Assembly: GCF_013204855.1 (NCBI RefSeq)
Contig: NZ_JABMKZ010000030.1
Location: 1-64,000, forward strand
Length of the DNA stretch: 64,000 nucleotides
Origin: Paenibacillus alba
Lineage (GTDB): Bacteria; Bacillota; Bacilli; Paenibacillales; NBRC-103111
Reading direction: 5' to 3'
In this document: piece after piece, positions 15,683 to 23,808 of the stretch
Numbering within the stretch: position 1 is the stretch's first letter
Layout: every line of letters starts with the position of its first letter
The notes under the pieces: generated by a model
What the model was told of the DNA's origin: nothing
The model's database searches: none
What the model saw: the letters and a program-made list of their open reading frames with translations, nothing else
Translations under genes and position numbers: made by a program

Positions 15683-16525
15683 ATGTCTAAATTATTGAAA
15701 GCTAGTACGATGTTATCTGCTCTTACCCTTGCTGCTGTCATCTTCACAGGATGCTCCAGTCAAAAAGCACCTGCACCAGTCAGCTCACCTTCTGCACAAG
15801 CAACTCCAACCGCTTCAGCTTCTGTAGAAAAGGTTGAGCTCACCATCTCGGCAGCAGCCAGCTTGACCGATGCTTTGAAAGAAATTCAGACCAATTTCGA
15901 AAGTAAAAATAAACAATTGAAATTAAACTTTAACTTCGGAGCCTCCGGAGCCCTGCAGCAGCAAATCGAGCAAGGCGCTCCCTCGGACATGTTCTTATCC
16001 GCAGCGACGAAAAATATGAAAGCACTCGTAGATAAACAACTTATCGATGCCGCGCAGCAAAAAAATCTGCTCATTAATGAATTAGTCGTTGTAACACCCG
16101 CCGATGGCAAAGTCGCTGTGCAAAAGATCGACGAGCTCTCCGGCGCAGAAATCAAGCATGTCGCCGTTGGCGAACCTCAGACGGTTCCTGCCGGCAGCTA
16201 TGCCAAAGAAGCTTTGACCTCTGCCAAGCTGTGGGATTCGCTGCAAAGCAAGCTTGTTCAAGGGAAAGACGTTCGTCAAGTGCTCACGTATGTAGAGTCT
16301 GGCAATGCCGAAGCCGGCTTCGTGTACAAAACCGATGCACTGACTTCCAAGCAGGTGAAAGTTGCGTTCTCGGTTGACCCGAAAACCTACACCCCCATTG
16401 AGTATCCGATTGGCATCGTCAAGGCAACCAAGCATAGCAAGGAAATTAACGAATTCTACACGTATTTGCAAAGCAAAGAAGCTCAAGATGTGTTTGTGAA
16501 ATTCGGTTTTTCCATTCCTAAATAA
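15683..16525 (+). CDS. modA: Molybdate ABC transporter substrate-binding lipoprotein ModA
   Basis: A 280-residue protein with a lipoprotein signal (FTGC, Cys 24), an Ala/Pro/Ser-rich linker to about residue 50, and the ModA fold. Motifs are TISAAASLTDALKEI, NFGASGALQQQIEQGAP and DMFLSAATKNM; oxyanion-binding Ser and Ala positions are present. The C-terminal half has VGEPQTVPAGSYAKEAL and VESGNAEAGFVYKTDAL. The start follows GGAGGGG. It binds molybdate or tungstate outside the cell and is followed by modB two bases later. Confidence 0.9.
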   Translation: MSKLLKASTMLSALTLAAVIFTGCSSQKAPAPVSSPSAQATPTASASVEKVELTISAAASLTDALKEIQTNFESKNKQLKLNFNFGASGALQQQIEQGAPSDMFLSAATKNMKALVDKQLIDAAQQKNLLINELVVVTPADGKVAVQKIDELSGAEIKHVAVGEPQTVPAGSYAKEALTSAKLWDSLQSKLVQGKDVRQVLTYVESGNAEAGFVYKTDALTSKQVKVAFSVDPKTYTPIEYPIGIVKATKHSKEINEFYTYLQSKEAQDVFVKFGFSIPK

Positions 16526-16527
16526 GG

Positions 16528-17199
16528 ATGAATCAGGTGCTTTGGAGCGATTTCATTGACCCCATTCTCCTCTCGCTGAAGGTTGCTGTCGTTTCCAGCA
16601 TTTTTGTTCTGCTATTGGGAGGCTGTTGTGCTTGGTGGATGTCTCGCAAAGCATTCAGGGGCAAAATATTCCTGGAAACCAGCATCCTCCTGCCGTTGGT
16701 TTTACCTCCGACAGTGGTCGGATTCATCTTGCTCATCATTCTCGGCAAGCGAAGCTGGTTTGGGCAAGCCATGACCTACCTGTTTGATCAATCGATCATT
16801 TTCACGTGGGGCGCTGCTGTCATTGCCTCGATCGTGGTCGCTTTTCCGCTCGTCTACCAGACGATGAAAGTTGGTTTTGCCTCTATGGACACCAAGCTGG
16901 AGGACGCAGCCAGATCGATGGGCGCGAGCGAGTGGCAAGTGCTGCGGTACATCACCATCCCCTTGGCATGGCGTTCCGTAGCGGCCGCTTACATCCTTGG
17001 CTTCGCCCGCGGGCTTGGCGAATTTGGCGCTACGCTTATGATTGCCGGCAACATCCCGCACAAAACACAGACGCTGCCAACCGCCATCTATCTGGCTGTC
17101 GAATCGGGCAATCAGACACTCGCTTGGTGCTGGGTGGCAACCATAACCATCATCTCATTCGCCTTGCTGCTTATCGTTAACCGCAGAGGGAAGGATTAA
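16528..17199 (+). CDS. modB: Molybdate ABC transporter permease ModB
   Basis: A 223-residue permease with five to six membrane segments and the EAA loop (LEDAARSMGASEWQVLRYIT, then IPLAW). ILGFARGLGEFGATLMIAGN is typical of ModB. The ATG at 16528 is only two bases after modA and close to AAGG; GTG at 16537 has better spacing and could be the real start. No modC ATPase follows, and a terminator comes next, so ModAB must use an ATPase encoded elsewhere. Confidence 0.9.
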   Translation: MNQVLWSDFIDPILLSLKVAVVSSIFVLLLGGCCAWWMSRKAFRGKIFLETSILLPLVLPPTVVGFILLIILGKRSWFGQAMTYLFDQSIIFTWGAAVIASIVVAFPLVYQTMKVGFASMDTKLEDAARSMGASEWQVLRYITIPLAWRSVAAAYILGFARGLGEFGATLMIAGNIPHKTQTLPTAIYLAVESGNQTLAWCWVATITIISFALLLIVNRRGKD

Positions 17200-17227
17200 G
17201 ATGAGGCTGTCCCTAAGCCTCCAATCC

Positions 17228-17275
17228 AAAAACGCCTCCATTCCCACTTGAATAGTGGTTTTGGAGGCGTTTTTG
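17228..17275 (+). terminator. Rho-independent terminator after modB
   Basis: AAAAACGCCTCCA (17228-17240) pairs with TGGAGGCGTTTTT (17262-17274), followed by T's on the plus strand. Confidence 0.9.
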
Positions 17276-17331
17276 TGCGTTATTTGCGACTTGTTTAATA
17301 TGCTGATGTGACTACTACTCAGCTGATGAGC

Positions 17332-17520
17332 TGCCAAGTGGGATCCGTCCGTCCGTTATACGGAGGGAGGAATCTCAGTGGAGAATCAACTCTGGGAGGG
17401 GGAAGCCGCCGCTCTGTGGGCGGATAACCTGATGCAGGGAAGTCAATTCACGGATCGGTGGCTTGGCGCCACGAAGTCGACTTGCGAAGAGGTACCCCGC
17501 CACCACGAAGTCAACTCGTG
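17332..17520. repeat. Dispersed repeat family B, copy 1
   Basis: It begins GCCAAGTGGGATCCGTCCG and contains ATACGGAGGGAG and two CCACGAAGTC-ACT-G-G units. It matches 17932-18110 over most of its length, with substitutions and small gaps. CCAC...GTGG units are short palindromes. No coding potential. Confidence 0.7.
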
Positions 17521-17534
17521 GGCCCTCGACCTCA

Positions 17535-17778
17535 GAAAACCTGCAATTGTGCATCCTTTTGCGCTCTATATCGCTCAAAAACTAGAAATTCCTGCGATTA
17601 TGCATCCTTTTGCGCCACTTGTTTGATTTCAGGAGGCAAAAGTGGAAAATTCCTGCATTATCGCAGGCTTTTCCGCTTTTCACACGATAATATCGAAAAT
17701 TCCTGCACTTTTGCAGGAATTCTGGTCCGCTTGCAGTTCGCTGCATCTCACGGAATCTCACTACTCCTCTACACCTCA
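17535..17778. repeat. Dispersed repeat family A, copy 3
   Basis: It aligns with 9154-9400: forward CCTGC-ATT-TGCATCCTTTT motifs, GATTTCAGGAGGCAAAAG, the hairpin enclosing CCTGCATTATCGCAGG, and the terminal CCTGCACTTTTGCAGG. It is more diverged than the two copies near 9.3 kb and lies about 8 kb from them, so the element is dispersed and not merely tandem. Confidence 0.75.
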
Positions 17779-17780
17779 GC

Positions 17781-17870
17781 ACCACTCACCATTCACCATT
17801 CACTACTCACTACTCACTACTCACCACTCACCACTCACCACTCACCACTCACCACTCACCACTCACCACT
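17781..17870. repeat. 7-bp tandem repeat array (ACCACTC)n
   Basis: About 12.9 units of seven bases. The first six are ACCACTC, ACCATTC (twice) and ACTACTC (three times); the rest are perfect ACCACTC. Base composition resembles the 28-bp array at 521-900. No gene is seen in 17200-18177; it holds a terminator and these repeats. Confidence 0.9.
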
Positions 17871-17931
17871 AGCACATTATATCTCACTAATACCCTTGTG
17901 AAACAGCCACCTAACAGTATAGCAGTATGAG

Positions 17932-18110
17932 CCGCCAAGTGGGATCCGTCCGTCATATACGGAGGGAGTGATCTAAGCGGAGCTCTGGGAGGGGAACCCG
18001 CCGCTACGTAGACGGATAACCTGATGTAGCGAAGTCAACTTGCAGACCTGTGACCTGGCTCCACGAAATCAACTTGTGGAGGAGAAAACCCGCTACTACC
18101 GCACAACGAC
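17932..18110. repeat. Dispersed repeat family B, copy 2
   Basis: It restarts with GCCAAGTGGGATCCGTCCG and ATACGGAGGGAG, followed by CTCTGGGAGGGGAA and CCACGAAATCAACTTGTGG. It parallels 17332-17520, so the two B copies flank the family A copy and the heptamer array. Confidence 0.7.
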
Positions 18111-18177
18111 TAGGTGGGCAGCCGACGAGCTGACCGATTCAAACTGGATCGATCCATATTTTCTTGCACCATGAAAA

Positions 18178-20637
18178 CTAAGGTGTGAAAATCTGCGTCT
18201 CCCCCTTCTCCAACCAATGAATCCACACACTTTGAGCAGGAATGTTCGCATTTTCATATGAAAAGCTCTGGGATGAATAGTTCGCTACGATTTCCAGCTT
18301 GTTTCCGTAGGTTGTTTTTTGTATGAGACGATCGGGTGAAAGCCAGTCAAATCGTGTCATTTCCATTACAGCAGCTTGTTTATGCACGGGCGAGAAGACG
18401 TCGTAATATTTCTTGATCGTTTCTTTATCCTGCTCCCAAGCTTTGAGATTCAAATGGTATAAAGGAGGAACTGTATACAGCAATTCGGTCAACGACCGCG
18501 TTTTCACTTTATCGCTAATTTTCAAACTTCCCATTCCCCAGTGATGGGTTGTAATCACTGCATCGTGATACACAAGCTCATACAAGGGAAATTGAAACTG
18601 TGGGTCCACATAAATTTTGTCGAAGATTGGCTTCAGAGGCACTGGTTTGATAAAAAAATCTGGGCCCTCCGGTGGCCAATACGAACCCAGATAGTATTTC
18701 GATGATTTATCTCCCATGTCTTTATCCATCCAAGCGCCAAGCGCCGGCGTTGTCATGCCATGAGCAAATGCGACCGAAGGCGCCGTGTACCATTCTCCTT
18801 TTTCTGTGCCAACGACCATCTGCTTATTGGCAAACCAATTTAATCGTTTGATTTTGGCATTCATATCGTCTTGCTCGGTTGCAGGATGCTCGGTTGAATA
18901 ATCTTCGTGCAATTGGCCGTCGCCATCGGCGTCAACGAACCATGAATTTAATGGGGTATTCGCCATAATGGTCGAGAAGCGCTTTTCCATGTAAGGCAGC
19001 GTAACGAGCGGGCTTATCGTATAACCTTTCTTCTGAAAGCCGGGCTCTTTCTTGCCGTCGGCACGGACCACAGCCCCATTGTCATAAAGCCATTGGTCAA
19101 AAATGGCTGTCGTAAACGAAGGATCGGCCGGATGCACCGGGTCCAGAACCGTATTGTAGGAATCATAGGTGCCTGCTAAATAGCCCATGGATTCCGCTTG
19201 CTGCACGAACTCTGGATGTTTGTAGGCCAGCTGCCAGTCCGATACCCCCAGCCATAAGCGGTCCAAGCCAGCCGTTTGGAATTGTTTCAGCATTTTTGTT
19301 GATATCCCGTCTCCCCAAGACTCCACAGGGGTAAATATTCCCGGGAACGCATCCGTTAACAACAGGTTATTCCGTTGATAAAGCTCCGTTTCATTTAAAT
19401 TCGGTTTGCTCAGCAATGTCTGCACCTTCGAATCGAGCTTTACCCCGCTCCACGCATCTGCCTGATAGAACTCCTGCTTGCTCAGCACATTGCCTAGGCT
19501 TCTCGCTGCCGTATTTTTCTGAAACGAATCGGCATAATTCTGCGCGGCAATGGCGGAAAGTGCCTCCTGCCCCTCTTTATCCAGCAGCTGCCACACTTGT
19601 TTAGTTGGCGAAGCGGTTGTCGATTTGGCTTGGCTGGTTATTAATTTGGCAAGTTTCCCCCAATCCGTTATATCTTCGGGAGCTATATTTCCGCTTCCCC
19701 ACATGTACACATGAGCCGCTCCCAGCAGCTTTTGCACACCGGGATTTTTCTGGATTTTATCCTGCAGCGTTACGAATTGTTTGCGGTCCTGCAAGGTTTG
19801 ACGAAAAATTTTGGCCGGTTCGTTCAGGTTCTCCGTTCCTAAATAAATCGCTACCCCGTACGGCTGATGCACGGATTTGGCAGTGAAATCATGCTTCACA
19901 CTCAGCCCTAATTGTTCCTGGTCATTCGTAAAATGAACGGTATCATTGAACGGGTTATCCACGCGATAAGTCAAAGAAAACCCGTTCCCTTGCACTCCCC
20001 AAAACGGCATGGAAAATGCTTCGTTCAGGCTCGATTCACCGTTTTTTGTCAAATATTGCAACCAGTCTTTGTCCTGTGTTGGCACGTAACGCCCCTCTGC
20101 GAGCGGAAGGATCATAGCTTTGCTGTCCAATTGCTTCCCTAGAATCGGCCACGTGATCGAGGTTTCTTTACTCGACTCTATCTTGACTTTCAGCGATTTA
20201 TTAACAACTTGGATAAGCACTTTCAAGCCATTAGAGGGGACTTCCCAACTGGCGCTTGAGCTTCCCAACTTTAAGTTCTGAACTTTGACCGCAGGCTGCG
20301 CTTGAGAAATCGTGATCAAAGGCTTGTCGGCTGCTCCTAACTTGAACTCCCAAGTGCTGGGAACAATTCGAACAGTCAGGTCCTTCGTTACTAAATCGAC
20401 TTGCGCGCCGTCTACCTGCTTTTCGTCCGGTAAAGGCTCTATTAGGGTAGCATCGGCCGTATCCAAACCCCCTATATTAGCCGTATCCATGATTTTGTCA
20501 GCGGCTTGGGGAGAGGCAGAGGGCTTGCCGGAGATCGTTTCGGATTTCTGCCGATCTATCGTGTACAGGCAGATTCCTGCTGCCAACACCGTAATAACAC
20601 TTATGAAACTCAACATACGAAGTTTATTTCGCATCAC
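18178..20637 (-). CDS. Membrane-anchored glycoside hydrolase-like protein
   Basis: An 819-residue protein with an N-terminal signal anchor (MLSFISVITVLAAGICLYTI). Residues about 75-270 look like a beta-sandwich domain. From about 300 a TIM-barrel-like region carries AAHVYMWGSG, GLDRLWLGVSDWQ, WFVDADGDG near 560 and SYWPPEGPDFF. A C-terminal beta domain follows. WFVDADGDG resembles the nucleophile region of GH101-like enzymes, but I cannot name a family with certainty. The start is GTG 20637 or ATG 20634, behind AGGAG. It follows the phosphoesterase gene by 15 bp and is probably cotranscribed. Confidence 0.65.
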   Translation of the reverse strand: MMRNKLRMLSFISVITVLAAGICLYTIDRQKSETISGKPSASPQAADKIMDTANIGGLDTADATLIEPLPDEKQVDGAQVDLVTKDLTVRIVPSTWEFKLGAADKPLITISQAQPAVKVQNLKLGSSSASWEVPSNGLKVLIQVVNKSLKVKIESSKETSITWPILGKQLDSKAMILPLAEGRYVPTQDKDWLQYLTKNGESSLNEAFSMPFWGVQGNGFSLTYRVDNPFNDTVHFTNDQEQLGLSVKHDFTAKSVHQPYGVAIYLGTENLNEPAKIFRQTLQDRKQFVTLQDKIQKNPGVQKLLGAAHVYMWGSGNIAPEDITDWGKLAKLITSQAKSTTASPTKQVWQLLDKEGQEALSAIAAQNYADSFQKNTAARSLGNVLSKQEFYQADAWSGVKLDSKVQTLLSKPNLNETELYQRNNLLLTDAFPGIFTPVESWGDGISTKMLKQFQTAGLDRLWLGVSDWQLAYKHPEFVQQAESMGYLAGTYDSYNTVLDPVHPADPSFTTAIFDQWLYDNGAVVRADGKKEPGFQKKGYTISPLVTLPYMEKRFSTIMANTPLNSWFVDADGDGQLHEDYSTEHPATEQDDMNAKIKRLNWFANKQMVVGTEKGEWYTAPSVAFAHGMTTPALGAWMDKDMGDKSSKYYLGSYWPPEGPDFFIKPVPLKPIFDKIYVDPQFQFPLYELVYHDAVITTHHWGMGSLKISDKVKTRSLTELLYTVPPLYHLNLKAWEQDKETIKKYYDVFSPVHKQAAVMEMTRFDWLSPDRLIQKTTYGNKLEIVANYSSQSFSYENANIPAQSVWIHWLEKGETQIFTP

Positions 20638-20652
20638 TTATTCATCTCCTGA

Positions 20653-21525
20653 TTATTCAATGGATTCTGTTTGTAATGTCATCACCGTTAGTTCCGGGCG
20701 ACAATTAAACCTTAAAGGAAAACGAGTCATCCCTATGCCTCGTGTCGTGTAAACCTGCAAAAGACTGTTCGGAACTTGATACAAACCAGCTGTATATTTA
20801 CTCCCATGAGGAGGTGTGTATAAGGCTCCAAAGAAAGGCAGACGGATTTGGCCGCCATGACTATGTCCTGACAATTGAAGAGCGACCGGGAATCGGCTGT
20901 ATTCGTCTGCAAAATCAGGCTCATGGGCAAGAAGAATGGTGCATGCATCCTCAGGTATGTGCAGCAGTGCAGCGCGGATATCCGGCTTTCCGACCCAGGG
21001 ATCATCTACGCCCGCAATATGAAGCTTATCCATGCCCTTTTGTATGACGATATGCTCGTTATGCAAAACTCGGAACCCTGCCTGTGACAACCCGCGGGTA
21101 ACCGCACTTCGATTGCCAAAAGCATCATGGTTGCCCAAAACAGCATATTGCCCATAGGGGGCCCGCAGCTGCGATAAGATAGACACAGCCTCTGGCATAT
21201 AGGCGATAGAACGATCCACGAGATCTCCGGTAAAGCAAATCAAATCCGGCTTAAGTTCCCGAACTTGCTCCACGAGCTCCGACAGATGCGCTAGATTCGA
21301 GTAGAATCCTAGATGCAAGTCACTAAAATGAACGATTCGAAACTGGTTGAAGGAGGACGGAAGCTTCGCAAGCGCAATATTCAGCTGTTTGATTTCCATC
21401 CAATGAGGTTCAATCCCGTACGCATATACACCGGACAAACCGGCTGTCCCCAGCAGCGCCAAAGCCCCCTGAACACTCATCTTCAGAAAATCCCGACGAC
21501 TAATCCGTGTTGAAGTTGACCACAT
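20653..21525 (-). CDS. Metallophosphoesterase with Tat signal (YkuE-like)
   Basis: A 290-residue calcineurin-like phosphoesterase. The start at 21525 (MWSTSTRISRRDFLK) follows GGGAGG and yields a twin-arginine signal, RRDFLKMS plus a hydrophobic stretch, so export of the folded enzyme is likely. Metal-binding motifs are FSDLHLG, FTGDLVD, LGNHDAFG, LAHEPD and SGHSHGGQ. Relatives include YkuE and UDP-2,3-diacylglucosamine hydrolase-like enzymes; the substrate is unknown. It is first in a two-gene unit with the glycosidase-like gene. Confidence 0.85.
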   Translation of the reverse strand: MWSTSTRISRRDFLKMSVQGALALLGTAGLSGVYAYGIEPHWMEIKQLNIALAKLPSSFNQFRIVHFSDLHLGFYSNLAHLSELVEQVRELKPDLICFTGDLVDRSIAYMPEAVSILSQLRAPYGQYAVLGNHDAFGNRSAVTRGLSQAGFRVLHNEHIVIQKGMDKLHIAGVDDPWVGKPDIRAALLHIPEDACTILLAHEPDFADEYSRFPVALQLSGHSHGGQIRLPFFGALYTPPHGSKYTAGLYQVPNSLLQVYTTRGIGMTRFPLRFNCRPELTVMTLQTESIE

Positions 21526-21623
21526 ACTACCTCCCTTCTCCTTAATTGGTGTGATTGCCTCAGCAAAGCTGCACGAATCATAGGAACAATCATAAGTTCC
21601 GAATGTTACATCAATATGACAAA

Positions 21624-21661
21624 ACAAAAAAAGGCATCGCAACATGAATTGTCGCAATGCC
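21624..21661 (-). terminator. Terminator after the histidine kinase gene
   Basis: Minus-strand GGCATTGCGACA pairs with TGTTGCGATGCC (two G-U pairs), followed by seven T's. It separates the kinase gene from the phosphoesterase gene. Confidence 0.85.
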
Positions 21662-23053
21662 CTACTGCTCCTTCGTATGTATCGGTAATGTAAAATAAAA
21701 CTCAATTTCTCCGTTCTGAACGTTGAGACCAAACTGCGAGCCGTGTTTTTGCAAAATGGTTCTTACGATCGACAATCCCAAGCCAGTTCCGCTTAGCTGC
21801 TTACTCCGCGAGCTTTCCATAACGTAGAAAGGTTCCCATACTTGATCCCATTTCATGGGCTCGGCAAGCTCAACACCATTGGCAATCGAGAAATACATCT
21901 GGCCTTCCCTATTGCCCATAACCATTCGGATATTCCCATTGGTTGTATATTTTATAGCATTAGAGATCAAATTGTTCAGCACCATTTCGATCTTCTGCTC
22001 ATCTGCGAATACCCATGAATCTGTAAGCAAACTGTCATTCAGTGAAATTTGAATGTGCTGCTGCTGCACAGAGATGCGATGTTTTTCCTTTATTTTATGC
22101 AACAAGGCTTGGAAATCAAAGGAGTTCATCTGATAGTGGTCTGTTTGCAGCTTGGAAAGTTCCAGCAATTTGCTGACTAAGCCCGAAATATCATCGGTTT
22201 GCTGTCCAATCACATCCAGATATGTGCCATCATCGAGGCCATCCTTGATTCCGGAAGTGTAGGCTTTAATTAACGCAAGCGGTGTCTTCAGCTCATGGGA
22301 AATGTTGGCGATAAAGTCACGTAAATTTTGATTTTTATGTTCCAATTCTCGATGGGCTTGCTCTAATTTCTCGCTCATTTGGTTAATACTGAGCGCTAAG
22401 GACTCAATTTCATCCCCGGTATGAATATGCACCTTCGTAAACGATAGCTTGGATATCCCCTCCGCCGCCTCTTGAATTTGGGTCAAGGGTCGAACGATTT
22501 GTTTCGTAAACAGTCCTGACAATAGAATCAGCAGCAGCAGCCCTCCGATATAGAGATAGACATTAAACTGGTTAACGATCGCAAGCGTATCTGTGGAATG
22601 CGATATGGATTCGCCAATGACGAGAAGATAGGCATCTTTTTTCATAAAAGTAACAAGAAAGCTCGATTTTAATTTTTCTTGATTGTATATTTTTCTAACC
22701 ATATTATTCTCATTGAGCTTGGCTATACTTTCTTCCGTTATCCAGAACTTGCTCAGAGTAATCCCTTTTTTGCTCAATTTATCACTGATAATCTGATTTA
22801 AATGATCGATGTTCTCCGCACTTGGGGCGTATACGATGGTCACACCGTACTTTTCTTCAATACCTTGTGCTTCTTGCAGCACCTGACTTGTATCCATCTT
22901 AAGAATTTGCTCGGTTAGTGCCGCTAGCTCATGCTTTTTTTGGTATAAAAGATATTGCGGCAAAAAGAACGTATTCACCCCATAAGAAAACAGGGAGACC
23001 AGAATAAACACCAGTGAAATTCGGGCAATTAACTTTTTATTTAACTTAGTCAT
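21662..23053 (-). CDS. Sensor histidine kinase
   Basis: A 463-residue membrane kinase. TM1 is near residues 12-32 and TM2 near 165-185, flanking an extracytoplasmic sensor of about 130 residues. A HAMP domain (RPLTQIQEAAEGIS) follows, then the HisKA box FIANISHELKTPLALI with the phospho-His, then the ATPase domain with N box NLISNAIKYTTNG and G box GTGLGLSIV. Its start overlaps the response regulator end by 8 bp. The signal is unknown, and no transporter or target gene is adjacent. Confidence 0.9.
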   Translation of the reverse strand: MTKLNKKLIARISLVFILVSLFSYGVNTFFLPQYLLYQKKHELAALTEQILKMDTSQVLQEAQGIEEKYGVTIVYAPSAENIDHLNQIISDKLSKKGITLSKFWITEESIAKLNENNMVRKIYNQEKLKSSFLVTFMKKDAYLLVIGESISHSTDTLAIVNQFNVYLYIGGLLLLILLSGLFTKQIVRPLTQIQEAAEGISKLSFTKVHIHTGDEIESLALSINQMSEKLEQAHRELEHKNQNLRDFIANISHELKTPLALIKAYTSGIKDGLDDGTYLDVIGQQTDDISGLVSKLLELSKLQTDHYQMNSFDFQALLHKIKEKHRISVQQQHIQISLNDSLLTDSWVFADEQKIEMVLNNLISNAIKYTTNGNIRMVMGNREGQMYFSIANGVELAEPMKWDQVWEPFYVMESSRSKQLSGTGLGLSIVRTILQKHGSQFGLNVQNGEIEFYFTLPIHTKEQ

Positions 23054-23693
23054 TTGTTTCTTCCCAGCTATAGCCCATGCCGCGGTGCGTCTTTATCCGA
23101 TGATCGCCAATCTTCTCTCTTAGCCTTCGAATATGCGTATCCACCGTTCGTTCTTCCCCGAAATAATCGAAGCCCCATATCCCGTCCAACAAAGCTTTTC
23201 TGGAGATAATCATCCCTTTGTTCTCGATAAAATATTTGATCAAATGAAACTCTTTATTCGTCGCCTGCAGGTCTTTCCCATTTCTGAAAATCCGCTGTCC
23301 TTCCATGTCGATGCTCAGATCTCCCATCCTAACATGTGCGTCAAGCTGCAGCATTTTTTTGGCTCTCAGCATCAAAATCCGCGGATCAAAAGGCTTGCTT
23401 ATATAATCATCAGCACCCGATTGCAGGGCAATCAGCTCGTCCTCATCCTCGTCTTTGGCGGTTAATAACAATACTTTGGTTTTACTCAGTTTTTTTATTT
23501 CCTTGCACACCTGTATACCGCTTAGCTTAGGCATCATCCAGTCGAGAACCGCTAGATTTATTTTATGATCATAGAACATTTGCAGAGCTTCTTCCCCATC
23601 TTTGGCCAGAAAGGTTGTAAAGGTCTCTTTTTCGAAATAAGCTTTCAAAATCTTAAGCATGAAGGGTTCGTCATCGGCGATTAATATGTTCAT
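23046..23693 (-). CDS. OmpR-family response regulator
   Basis: A 215-residue regulator starting MNILIADDEPFML at 23693, behind AAAGGAG. A longer frame to 23729 lacks a ribosome site. The receiver has the acidic pair DDE, phospho-acceptor Asp in LAVLDWMMPK, and Lys in SKPFDPR. A winged-helix DNA-binding domain follows, ending EERTVDTHIRRLREKIGDHR. It is partner of the downstream kinase. The target is unknown. Confidence 0.9.
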   Translation of the reverse strand: MNILIADDEPFMLKILKAYFEKETFTTFLAKDGEEALQMFYDHKINLAVLDWMMPKLSGIQVCKEIKKLSKTKVLLLTAKDEDEDELIALQSGADDYISKPFDPRILMLRAKKMLQLDAHVRMGDLSIDMEGQRIFRNGKDLQATNKEFHLIKYFIENKGMIISRKALLDGIWGFDYFGEERTVDTHIRRLREKIGDHRIKTHRGMGYSWEETND

Positions 23694-23773
23694 AAAAGGG
23701 CTCCTTTCTGCATCCGCCTCGAATGCCATAGGCTGTTTGAGCTATTATACTATGAGAACTGAGAAAAACAGAA

Positions 23774-23800
23774 AAGGCCCCTCACGGAGCCCTTCCTAGA
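23774..23800 (-). terminator. Possible terminator after the gcvPB-like gene
   Basis: Minus-strand AAGGGCTC...GAGGGGCCTTTT forms an imperfect stem followed by T's, immediately after the stop at 23809. It would end the seven-gene carbohydrate operon. Confidence 0.45.
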
Positions 23801-23808
23801 TGGAATTT

